Below are positions 7,912 through 15,635 of a stretch of DNA of 64,000 nucleotides, one piece after another. Under the pieces are notes generated by a model. That model worked only from the letters and a program-made list of their open reading frames with translations. It was not told the DNA's origin and made no database searches. The DNA is from Chloroflexi bacterium AL-N1 (lineage in GTDB: Bacteria > Chloroflexota > Chloroflexia > Chloroflexales > Roseiflexaceae). Made by a program: the position numbers and the translations under genes. Where the stretch lies: the NCBI GenBank assembly GCA_013122435.1, contig WYDT01000019.1, positions 62,001 through 126,000 on the forward strand, written 5' to 3'. Numbering within the stretch: position 1 is the first letter of the stretch; every line of letters starts with the position of its first letter.

Positions 7912-9672
7912 ATGGCAGATATCTGGCGTGCTATAACATACCTACGATCACACTGGCGCACAACGCTCGGGGCCTTTATCAGCCTGATATTTGTGTCGAG
8001 TCTAACGCTGGTTAGTCCCTGGGTGATTCAGATCATCATTGACCGGGGCATTGAGGGGCAGAATCTCACTGTACTATGGATTGCATCACTGACACTACTG
8101 GGCGTTGCGCTTGTTCGCAATCTCTTTACGTTCACCCAGACCTTTTGGATTGAAAAAGCCAGCCAGGGAGTTGCATTTGATACACGCAATGATCTGTTCA
8201 CAAAGCTCTCACGCCTGAGTTTTAGCTACCACGATCAGTCACAGACTGGCCAGCTTATGACCCGTACCACCAGTGATGTTGACACGATGCGTACATTTAT
8301 CGGCAACGGCTTACTCCAAATGGTGAACGCGCTCATCCTGCTCATCGGTAGTGCAACCATTCTGCTCATCACTAACTGGCAACTGGCATTGATGGTGTTG
8401 ACGATTATTCCGGCTATTCTGATTGTGTTTGTCCGCTTTTTTCAGAAAGTCGGGCCACGTTTTCGGGTGGTAGCACAGAAACTCGGCAATCTGAATAATG
8501 TTTTGCAGGAGAATCTGGCGGGCATTCGTGTGGTGAAGGCATTTGCGCGCGAGCCATACGAGCACCAACGCTTTCGGGCCTCCAACGATGATCTGCTACA
8601 GGAAACCCTTGCGGTTGTTCGTGGTGCGGCTTCGTCTTTCCCACTGGTCTTCTTTATTGCCAATATTGGCACACTAGTGGTTATCTGGGCTGGTGGGTTA
8701 CAGGTCATCAATCAGACATTGAGCATTGGCGAACTGATCGCATTCAATACCTATCTGAGCTATCTGCTGATGCCTATCTTTATTCTCGGTGGCACGTTGA
8801 CAGCGATTCCGCAGGCCGCTGCTTCGGCCCATCGTATCTTTGAGGTGCTCGATGCACCAGTCGATGTGACAGATCAGCCGGATGCGGCGCAACTCCCACC
8901 AGTCCACGGTCGAGTGGTATTTGAAGATGTTACCTTTATGTACGCAGGAAGTGAAAATCCATCGCTGGCCCAGGTATCATTCGTCGCGGAACCAGGCCAG
9001 AACATTGCGATTGTGGGGCAGACTGGTGCTGGGAAATCGACTATTATCAATCTTATTCCCCGTTTCTATGATGTAACCGACGGACGAGTAACCGTGGACG
9101 GGTATGATGTGCGTGAGGTGACCCTCGGGAGTTTGCGTGCACAGATCGGTATCGTGCTGCAGGAATCAACATTGTTTGGTGGGACGGTGCGTGAGAACAT
9201 CGCCTTTGGTCGACCCGATGCGACGGATGAGCAGATCGAAGCCGTCGCCCGTGCTGCCCAGGCCCACGCATTTATCACTGAACTGCCAGACGGCTATGCA
9301 ACTGTGGTGGGTGAACGCGGCGTCGGATTGAGCGGAGGACAACGCCAAAGAATTGCCATTGCCCGTGCCCTGTTACTCGATCCCGCATTGCTTATCCTTG
9401 ATGACAGCACCTCAGCCGTTGATGCGGAAACCGAATACTACATTCAGCAGGCCCTCGAACAACTGATGCAGAATCGCACATCATTTGTGATTGCACAGCG
9501 GGTGAGCACCGTACGAGATGCCGACAACATCCTGGTGCTCGACAACGGACACCTGGTTGCCCAGGGTACCCATACGGAATTGCTGACCGATTGTGGACTG
9601 TACTGCGAACTCGTGAATGTACTCCTCGGTGAGCGTGAGGAAAGCATCTATTCAAATACCATACTGGAGTAA
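7912..9672 (+). CDS. ABC exporter half-transporter with degenerate ATP site
   Basis: A 586-residue ABC-B type exporter: six membrane helices (about 15-310), then an ATPase domain with Walker A GQTGAGKST near 369, canonical signature LSGGQRQR, and Walker B LLILDDSTS. The catalytic Glu after Walker B is Asp (D498), and the switch His is Gln (Q529, in FVIAQRVST), so its own ATP site should hydrolyse poorly. This is the usual pattern of one partner in heterodimeric exporters, and the partner follows after three bases. Start ATG 7912 has GCGAGG about 9 bases upstream. It follows the antiporter by 15 bases and may share its transcript. Substrate unknown (drug, lipid or peptide). Confidence 0.92.
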   Translation: MADIWRAITYLRSHWRTTLGAFISLIFVSSLTLVSPWVIQIIIDRGIEGQNLTVLWIASLTLLGVALVRNLFTFTQTFWIEKASQGVAFDTRNDLFTKLSRLSFSYHDQSQTGQLMTRTTSDVDTMRTFIGNGLLQMVNALILLIGSATILLITNWQLALMVLTIIPAILIVFVRFFQKVGPRFRVVAQKLGNLNNVLQENLAGIRVVKAFAREPYEHQRFRASNDDLLQETLAVVRGAASSFPLVFFIANIGTLVVIWAGGLQVINQTLSIGELIAFNTYLSYLLMPIFILGGTLTAIPQAAASAHRIFEVLDAPVDVTDQPDAAQLPPVHGRVVFEDVTFMYAGSENPSLAQVSFVAEPGQNIAIVGQTGAGKSTIINLIPRFYDVTDGRVTVDGYDVREVTLGSLRAQIGIVLQESTLFGGTVRENIAFGRPDATDEQIEAVARAAQAHAFITELPDGYATVVGERGVGLSGGQRQRIAIARALLLDPALLILDDSTSAVDAETEYYIQQALEQLMQNRTSFVIAQRVSTVRDADNILVLDNGHLVAQGTHTELLTDCGLYCELVNVLLGEREESIYSNTILE

Positions 9673-9675
9673 ATC

Positions 9676-11550
9676 ATGCGAGGTTCTCTGAATGTAACAG
9701 CTGATGCAAGTGATCGGCCTAGCAGTAACAGCACCGTGTTGCGGCGATTATGGCCCTATCTGCAATCGTTTCGTCCACAGATGCTGGTGGCGTTGGTGCT
9801 CGTGTTGCTCAGTGCGCTGGTACAGGCTGCTGGTCCGGCATTGATTGGTCGCGCTGTCGATGTCCATATTATTGCTCGCGATAGCTCAGGGCTGGCCCAA
9901 ACCATGCTCATACTCCTTGGTGTGTACATCGGTGGACTGCTAGCCCAGGGCGGACAATTCTATCTTGTTGCGTGGATCGGGCAAAATTTTTTAGCCAATT
10001 TGCGAACGATCATCTTTGACAAGGTGCAGATTTTGCCATTGGCCTTCTTCGACAAAAACAAGGCCGGTGATCTGATGTCACGACTGATCAACGACATTCA
10101 GGTCATCAATCAGTTAATCAGCCAAGGATTGGCACAGGTTATTGGAAGTGTCTTTGCTCTGGTCGGCATCCTGATTGCAATGTTGGTTTTGAGTCCGGTG
10201 CTGGCGCTGGCGAGTTTTATTATTCTGCCGATCATGATTGCAACGACGGTTTTCTTTGCCCGACGGGCCAGACAAGCATTCCAGAAGACCCGCCTGACCA
10301 TTGGTGATGTGTCATCGCATCTGCAAGAAGATATCACCAGCATACGTGTGACCCAGGCATTTAACCGCACCGACTCATCAATTAAGCATTTTAGCCAACA
10401 CAATGCCGCCAATCGTGATGCCAATGTGCAAGCTACGATGATCACCTCGGCATTTACACCCGCTATCGATGTTCTGAGCACTGTGGCAACCATCATCGTC
10501 GCTGGGTTTGGCGGCTGGCTGGCTGTTAACGGCTCGATTCAGGTCGGTACTGTGGTTGCTTTTCTGATCTACGTCCAACAGTTCTTTCGCCCTATTCAAA
10601 TTATCAGCAACCTCTACACTCAGATGCAGAATGCACTGGCTGGGGCAGAGCGTATCTTTGATCTGGTTGACGAGCCAGCCAGCGAAGAGGACATCCCTGG
10701 CGCAAAATCAATGCCACAGATCACCGGGCGGGTGGTATTTGACCACGTTTCATTTGGCTATAACACGACCAATAGTGGCGCCTCTTCATTGACAGCAAAC
10801 GATGTAGACAACGGAAAAAATCTGGTACTCCGCGATGTCTCACTCGTCGCAGAACCAGGGCAGACCGTCGCAATCATCGGTCCAACCGGTGCAGGCAAAT
10901 CGACACTCGTCAATCTCATTCCGCGCTTCTACAATATCTCAGGCGGTCAGGTGCTTATCGATGGTCAGGACATAGCCGAGGTAACGTTGGCAAGTCTACG
11001 GAGCCAGATTGGTCTGGTGCTTCAGGAAAACTTTCTTTTCTCAGGAACCGTCGCCGACAACATCCGCTATGGCCGACTTGACGCCAGTGACGAAGAGGTC
11101 GAAGCTGCCGCACGGGCAGTCAGCGCACACGACTTTATCACTCGATTGCCAGAAGGGTATGTAACACATCTGGGTGAGCGTGGCAGCGGCGTAAGTCAGG
11201 GTCAACGCCAATTGATTACGTTTGCGCGCGCAGTGCTAGCCGATCCACGTATCCTCATTCTCGACGAGGCGACATCGAGCGTAGATACGCGCACCGAGAT
11301 ACTCATCCAGAACGCATTGAAATTACTGCTCAAGGACCGCACCGCCTTTGTGATCGCACATCGCCTCTCGACGATCCAGGACGCAGACGTGGTGTTGGTG
11401 ATTGATCGTCAGCAGATCGTCGAGCGTGGCACGCACGAGGAATTGCTCGAAAAGGGTGGATTATATGCCGATTTGTATCAACGGCAATTGCGCCCCGAGG
11501 CCGCAGTGTCTAATGGTCAGAACGGAACGGGAATGGTGATTGAGGGGTAA
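9676..11550 (+). CDS. ABC exporter half-transporter, catalytic partner
   Basis: A 624-residue ABC-B type exporter with an N-terminal extension before the first helix (about residue 35), six membrane helices and a C-terminal ATPase. Walker A is GPTGAGKST, Walker B LILDEATSS has the catalytic Glu (E531), and the switch His is kept in VIAHRLST. The signature is VSQGQ instead of LSGGQ (near 506). So the consensus ATP site would be built from this Walker A/B and the upstream partner's LSGGQ, and the degenerate site from the other halves, as in TM287/288-type exporters. An insertion of about 20 residues (near 365-385) precedes Walker A. The start follows the upstream stop by three bases, so the two are cotranslated. 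Confidence 0.92.
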   Translation: MRGSLNVTADASDRPSSNSTVLRRLWPYLQSFRPQMLVALVLVLLSALVQAAGPALIGRAVDVHIIARDSSGLAQTMLILLGVYIGGLLAQGGQFYLVAWIGQNFLANLRTIIFDKVQILPLAFFDKNKAGDLMSRLINDIQVINQLISQGLAQVIGSVFALVGILIAMLVLSPVLALASFIILPIMIATTVFFARRARQAFQKTRLTIGDVSSHLQEDITSIRVTQAFNRTDSSIKHFSQHNAANRDANVQATMITSAFTPAIDVLSTVATIIVAGFGGWLAVNGSIQVGTVVAFLIYVQQFFRPIQIISNLYTQMQNALAGAERIFDLVDEPASEEDIPGAKSMPQITGRVVFDHVSFGYNTTNSGASSLTANDVDNGKNLVLRDVSLVAEPGQTVAIIGPTGAGKSTLVNLIPRFYNISGGQVLIDGQDIAEVTLASLRSQIGLVLQENFLFSGTVADNIRYGRLDASDEEVEAAARAVSAHDFITRLPEGYVTHLGERGSGVSQGQRQLITFARAVLADPRILILDEATSSVDTRTEILIQNALKLLLKDRTAFVIAHRLSTIQDADVVLVIDRQQIVERGTHEELLEKGGLYADLYQRQLRPEAAVSNGQNGTGMVIEG

Positions 11551-11731
11551 CGAATTGCGGTTATAGTTTTGTGGGTGGGCAACAGAGAAGAGTTCCGTAG
11601 CTAGCACTGATATCGTCAGCCGAATATGACCGTATCACTTTCGCTGGTTATGTGTGATGCTATCAACAGTGAGGTATCTGTTACAACAACTAAAACTCTT
11701 CTGATTCGGTTTTCGCAAATACCAGTACATC

Positions 11732-12331
11732 CTACACAAAAAACTGCTCTACTTTGACCGATAGACTAGGCACAACCTGCGAAGGTAATATTGCTTGACC
11801 ACGAAAGATACCTAACGAACGATACGCCTGGCCATCAAGCTGAAGCAACTCGACCGTTTGGGTGCTGGGTTCAGCAATCCAGTATTCGGCCACACCCGCA
11901 TTCGCGTACGCATCCTGTTTCTCCCGCCGATCATACCCTGATGTGCCAGGAGAGATAATTTCGACGATTAGATTGGGAGCGCCTTGAATACGTTTAGGGG
12001 TGATAATATTAGCTCGATCATGTAAGACAACTATGATATCTGGTTGAGTAAGAACATCTGGAGCAAGTTCTACATCAAATGGAGCATGATATACTCTACC
12101 TAATCCTGCAAACTCTACATGCAATGTCAGATATGTTACAAATTTTGTGCTCGCTCCTTGATGGTTTTCTATAGGGGATGGCGCCATATACAATACTCCA
12201 TTAATAATCTCATACCGATTCCCGTCATCTTGTATCGCCGCATAATCCGTATAAGTCCAGTGGCCCTGCGGCGGACCGATGATGTGGTCGGCTGGAGTAA
12301 CAACAGGTAACACATCAGATGTTATGGTCAT
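11732..12331 (-). CDS. Uma2 family (DUF820) putative restriction endonuclease-fold protein
   Basis: A 199-residue PD-(D/E)XK fold protein. The catalytic-type residues are visible: Asp in QPDIIVV, Glu in LIVEIISPGT and Lys in REKQDAYANAGV, followed by the family motif EYWIAEP. Uma2 proteins are abundant in Chloroflexota and cyanobacteria, often in many copies, and their function is unproven; a nuclease role is inferred from the fold. The start is set at the ATG at 12331 because GGGAGG lies 5 bases upstream; a longer frame starting at 12373 lacks such a site. It is transcribed toward the ABC genes and has no obvious partner gene. Confidence 0.85.
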   Translation of the reverse strand: MTITSDVLPVVTPADHIIGPPQGHWTYTDYAAIQDDGNRYEIINGVLYMAPSPIENHQGASTKFVTYLTLHVEFAGLGRVYHAPFDVELAPDVLTQPDIIVVLHDRANIITPKRIQGAPNLIVEIISPGTSGYDRREKQDAYANAGVAEYWIAEPSTQTVELLQLDGQAYRSLGIFRGQAILPSQVVPSLSVKVEQFFV

Positions 12332-12530
12332 AAAAACCTCCCAATAGGAATTGGCGCGTTCAGAGCTATACACCGTAATCTGTATGCTTTATTGTAACGT
12401 ATTGCTGCACGATACACCAATAAAACGTGGAGACGGTTGGGCATCAGAACCAATACCACACATCTCAAATAGCCGTGCACCTATACAATGACTAATCTTT
12501 CCCAAAGCGCAATTGTCACCACATTGTTAC

Positions 12531-12559
12531 TTGACACACAATATCCCCTGGAGTATACT
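12531..12559 (+). promoter_or_regulatory. Consensus sigma-70 promoter for structured leader RNA
   Basis: TTGACA (12531-12536), a 17-base spacer, and TATACT (12554-12559): a perfect -35 and a one-mismatch -10. Transcription should start near 12566, almost 480 bases before the next coding start. Confidence 0.8.
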
Positions 12560-12565
12560 TGTCAG

Positions 12566-12970
12566 TGCTGAAAGTAATTTCAGGCAGTTGCTCGCGCCCT
12601 CTTGTATAAGAAAGCAACATACAGAGAAGAGTTTATACAAGGTCTATATTGTTTAACACATCTGTGTAAAACTAAGACCAACCAGGCAAACAGTAGTGGA
12701 AAGCAATGATGCATTAGCGTTTAGTAAGCGCTGTTGCCGACTGTTTATGCCTTGATTGCTTGCAAGAGGCTTTTTAACGAGGAAAGTATGGACGACGGTC
12801 ATTCGTGTTTATGGATTAATTCAACAACGTGTGCGTCAACTTTCCTAAAGTGTGGATTGGTCTATGATACCTGTCCTAGTTATTATCACGGTATAGTACT
12901 TCACGTATGATGTGATAACAACTAGTTTTGGTTCGATACCTCCACACTATTAGGATGTGGGGGTATTTTT
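12566..12970 (+). ncRNA. Unclassified structured RNA / long leader before hydrolase-mgtE operon
   Basis: Between the promoter and a terminator the DNA folds into a series of strong helices. They include CTGAAA/TTTCAG closing a GTAA tetraloop (12568-12583), CTTGTATAA (12601) with TTATACAAG (ending 12641), and GGTCT/AGACC closing a hairpin GTTTaACACA/TGTGTaAAAC. Further on are AGGCaAACAGT with ACTGTTtatGCCT (about 12683-12752), AGGAAAGT with ACTTTCCT (12780/12839), and CTAGTTATTATCAC with GTGATAACAACTAG (12876-12925, one mismatch). The terminator helix follows. GTGTGGA (12850-12856) can pair with TCCACAC (12941-12947), which would break the terminator, and GATACCT occurs twice (about 12866 and 12935) as rivals for GGTAT (12890). 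This arrangement suggests a cis-acting switch for the downstream magnesium transporter operon. It does not match the M-box, RNase P or tmRNA cores I know. Confidence 0.6.
12936..12970 (+). terminator. Intrinsic terminator ending the structured leader
   Basis: ATACCTCCACA (12936-12946) pairs with TGTGGGGGTAT (12956-12966) with one G-U, followed by TTTTT and GTTTG. It lies 73 bases before the hydrolase start, so expression of the operon needs read-through or a further promoter. Confidence 0.8.
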
Positions 12971-13043
12971 GTTTGTCCTCTTGGCAGTTGGCGCACTACT
13001 CAGAACCAGTATTTGCCTAACTGTAATTTGATGGAGGATAACC

Positions 13044-13766
13044 ATGACTGCACTCACTGCGCGCGCCTTTCCAGCTACCCAACGTGCTCATGCCCCCTAT
13101 TGCACCACTCATGGTCGCGGCACCCCCTTACTGCTCATTCACGACTTTGGAACAAGTGGTGAGCTTTTTCAACCAATTATTCCTATGCTTGCTGAACATT
13201 ATTATGTTATCGTTCCAGACCTGCGTGGCCACGGCCATAGCACTCGGCTGCCTGCTACAAACAATATCACTCAACTCACCAATGATATAGCAAATCTACT
13301 TGATCTATTAAATATCTCGTCAAGTTTTGTCCTTGGTTATGGTACCGGAGGAGCTATTGCACAACAGTTTGCACGAGAACACCCCAATCGCATTCGTGGT
13401 CTGGTACTTACCTGTTCATACGCACGCAGTACCCGCAACATTGGAGAACAACTGGAAAGCCGTATGCGTCGCGGTGTTCAGGCAGTCATCGGACGCAACG
13501 ATGGGACAAATCCAAATATACGAACACGCCTCGCATTTGATAGCCGTTCCTGGCTCCGTCGACTCAACTGCCCAACACTCGTGGTCTCTGGTGAAGCTGA
13601 CACTGTGGCAACCGTGCACAACGCACGTGAACTAACCAAACGTATCTCGAGAGCACAACTTCAGACTGTTCGTGGCGCCGATCATCGTCTCGTGAAAACA
13701 CATAGTGAGGACCTTCTCAACGTTGTACTACCGTGGTTGGCTGAACAGGAGAATACCGCATGGTAA
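13044..13766 (+). CDS. Alpha/beta-hydrolase-fold protein lacking the nucleophile Ser
   Basis: A 240-residue protein with the alpha/beta hydrolase layout: oxyanion region LLLIHDFGTSGELF, then VPDLRGHGHSTR, a nucleophile elbow near residue 96 that reads LGYGTGG, a late Asp in SGEADTVA and a His in GADHRLV. The family elbow is GxSxG; here the Ser is Gly, so ordinary hydrolase chemistry is not expected. It may be a binding or regulatory pseudo-enzyme, or an enzyme type not needing the Ser. Its stop overlaps the mgtE ATG by seven bases (13760-13766), indicating translational coupling with the magnesium transporter. GGAGG lies about 7 bases before the ATG. Confidence 0.85.
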   Translation: MTALTARAFPATQRAHAPYCTTHGRGTPLLLIHDFGTSGELFQPIIPMLAEHYYVIVPDLRGHGHSTRLPATNNITQLTNDIANLLDLLNISSSFVLGYGTGGAIAQQFAREHPNRIRGLVLTCSYARSTRNIGEQLESRMRRGVQAVIGRNDGTNPNIRTRLAFDSRSWLRRLNCPTLVVSGEADTVATVHNARELTKRISRAQLQTVRGADHRLVKTHSEDLLNVVLPWLAEQENTAW

Positions 13767-15142
13767 CGATCAATGATCTTGAGGCTCTTGAGCAATATAT
13801 TCGCGATGCAATTGAAGCCAATCAACTGGAAGAACTTGGCGATCTGTTATCTGACGAACATCCAGTTGATATTGCAGATGTTATTGATCGACTTGATGAC
13901 GACGAACAAGTTCTAGTCCTCCAACTCTTGCCTCAAAATCAAGCTGCTGAGGTGCTCAGCGCTACCAGTGCAGATACCACAAGGAAACTCATTACACAGC
14001 TTCCACGTGATCTCGCTGGCGATCTTCTGGAAACCATGCCATCGGACGATGCCGCTGAGATTCTCAGTGAAGATGTGCCTGAACAACAACAAGTGCTTCT
14101 TGACGCTATGGAACAAGAAGAAGCCGATGAAGTGCGTAATCTGCTACGTTACCCGCCACAAAGCGCAGGTCGTTTGATGACCGAAAAGTTTGTGCGTGTA
14201 TCGGCTGACATGACCACTTCGCAAACGCTCGACTATCTGCGGCATGTTGATCCTGAAGTTGAGATCATCTCCAACCTGTATGTGCTTGATGCTGTGGGAC
14301 AACTTCAAGGAGTGGTGACCCTACGTCAGATCATTACTACTACCCGTGAACAACATCTATCGAATTTGATGTTGACCGAACCAGTTACAGTGACACCAGA
14401 AATCGATCAGGAAGAAGTAGCGCATCTTGTATCCCAATATGACCTGTTCTCACTTCCTGTCATTTCGCAAGAAGGTCGCATGCTTGGCATTATCACTGTC
14501 GATGATGTGATTGACGTGCTGGTAGAAGAAGGCACCGAGGATGTCCTTCGTTTTGGTGGTGTTGAAGGGGGGGCTGCCGATGAAACCTATTTCTCAACAC
14601 CCATCTGGCGTGCCGTACGCCGGCGGGTTGGCTGGCTAATGCTGCTCTTTTTGACCGGCACACTCACCATCAATGTGCTAGGTTTTTTTGAAAATGCACT
14701 CAGTCAGGTTGTCGCGCTTTCTTTTTTTATTCCCCTGTTGATTGGTACCGGTGGTAACACAGGAGCACAAACAGTATCAACCATCATACGAGGTATGGCG
14801 CTTGGCGAAATTCGCAAACGTGATGCGCTCAAAGTGACTTTTCGCGAGTTAGCCAGTGGCCTCTTACTGGGTACATTGCTAGGATTGATCGCATTTGGTT
14901 TGGCACTGTTCATCGGCAATGCACTCGATCCTGATAACCGAGTCCGTTTAGCTGCGGTGGTAGGTCTATCAATTGTTGCTATTTGCACATGGTCGAACGT
15001 GATTGGCGCACTCGTGCCACTTGGAGCTAAAAGGCTCAAACTTGATCCAGCTCTGGTATCTGCCCCGATGATCACAACACTGGTTGATGCCAGTGGATTG
15101 GCCATTTATATGCTTATCGCAAAAGCACTGTTAGGTGTATAA
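13760..15142 (+). CDS. mgtE: Magnesium transporter MgtE
   Basis: A 460-residue MgtE of normal length. The N-terminal superhelical MgtE_N domain (about 25-130) carries repeated DAAEILSEDVPEQ-type units, followed by a CBS pair (about 135-260: TEKFVRVSADMT and LMLTEPVTVTPE) that acts as a cytosolic Mg2+ sensor. Five membrane helices (about 290-460) follow, with the pore motif PLLIGTGGNTGAQ and the last helix segment ASGLAIYMLIA. MgtE is a Mg2+-selective channel closed by Mg2+ bound between MgtE_N and CBS. It overlaps the upstream hydrolase gene and sits behind a long structured leader RNA, suggesting RNA-level control. Confidence 0.95.
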   Translation: MVTINDLEALEQYIRDAIEANQLEELGDLLSDEHPVDIADVIDRLDDDEQVLVLQLLPQNQAAEVLSATSADTTRKLITQLPRDLAGDLLETMPSDDAAEILSEDVPEQQQVLLDAMEQEEADEVRNLLRYPPQSAGRLMTEKFVRVSADMTTSQTLDYLRHVDPEVEIISNLYVLDAVGQLQGVVTLRQIITTTREQHLSNLMLTEPVTVTPEIDQEEVAHLVSQYDLFSLPVISQEGRMLGIITVDDVIDVLVEEGTEDVLRFGGVEGGAADETYFSTPIWRAVRRRVGWLMLLFLTGTLTINVLGFFENALSQVVALSFFIPLLIGTGGNTGAQTVSTIIRGMALGEIRKRDALKVTFRELASGLLLGTLLGLIAFGLALFIGNALDPDNRVRLAAVVGLSIVAICTWSNVIGALVPLGAKRLKLDPALVSAPMITTLVDASGLAIYMLIAKALLGV

Positions 15143-15336
15143 ATACACAATTTTACTATACGACAAGTACAAAGATTAAACTACAAACAGCTTTTTTTGT
15201 ATAAACCCAACAAAAATACAGCATTTTGACATACCAGCTAAACATAATAAAGAGCATCAAAAGATATTTGAACTATGGTATTTGTATAAAAACAACAAAC
15301 TACTCACTAATAGTGCATGGGAAATGCACAATTTGC

Positions 15337-15365
15337 TTGACAAACAATATATGCTCGTGTATATT
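15337..15365 (+). promoter_or_regulatory. Consensus sigma-70 promoter upstream of gltB
   Basis: TTGACA (15337-15342), 17-base spacer, TATATT (15360-15365). Start expected near 15372. It is preceded by a small hairpin, GTGCAT/ATGCAC (about 15313-15329), which could be a binding site. Confidence 0.75.
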
Positions 15366-15371
15366 GCAAAA

Positions 15372-15441
15372 TAACCTGTTACGCGGATTGCACTGACGCC
15401 CGCAGATATCTCTCAGGAAGAGATACACTGCGGTTTTTTTT
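15372..15441 (+). ncRNA. Short terminated transcript: attenuator leader of gltB or small RNA
   Basis: About 70 bases run from a consensus promoter to a strong terminator, with no reading frame inside. GCGG at about 15383 could pair with the CCGC that starts the terminator stem, a weak potential anti-terminator. The glutamate synthase gene begins 195 bases beyond the terminator, so this could be a premature-termination leader or an independent small RNA. Confidence 0.45.
15400..15441 (+). terminator. Intrinsic terminator upstream of gltB
   Basis: CCGCAG (15400-15405) pairs with CTGCGG (15428-15433), and ATCTCT (15408-15413) with AGAGAT (15419-15424), loop CAGGA, then eight T. A strong terminator between mgtE and gltB but well separated from both. 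Confidence 0.85.
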
Positions 15442-15635
15442 GTACCACACGCGTTTCACCAAGAAACGTCATGACTCTACATACCGTTTAATAGGCACTG
15501 GAGAGTGTACCAACACCCTCTATCAACATTATCAATTGGCGCTTTTTGTGTCGTAACCGATACCTGTAGTTAAGATTTGCCTCTTTGTTGAGGTCTGTAT
15601 TCAGTTACCTTATGATGTAAAAGGGGAATTAGCAT

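Noticed and set aside
12566..12970. M-box riboswitch, RNase P RNA or tmRNA
   Set aside because: The M-box core was not found. GAGGAAAGT (12779) looks like part of RNase P but the other conserved blocks are absent. GGTTCGATACC resembles a T loop but its stem does not pair, and no tag frame with an ALAA end is seen.
15588..15616. TTGAGG-N17-TATGAT promoter for gltB
   Set aside because: The start it predicts (about 15623) falls inside the ribosome binding site, so it would give an almost leaderless mRNA; kept only as a remote possibility.
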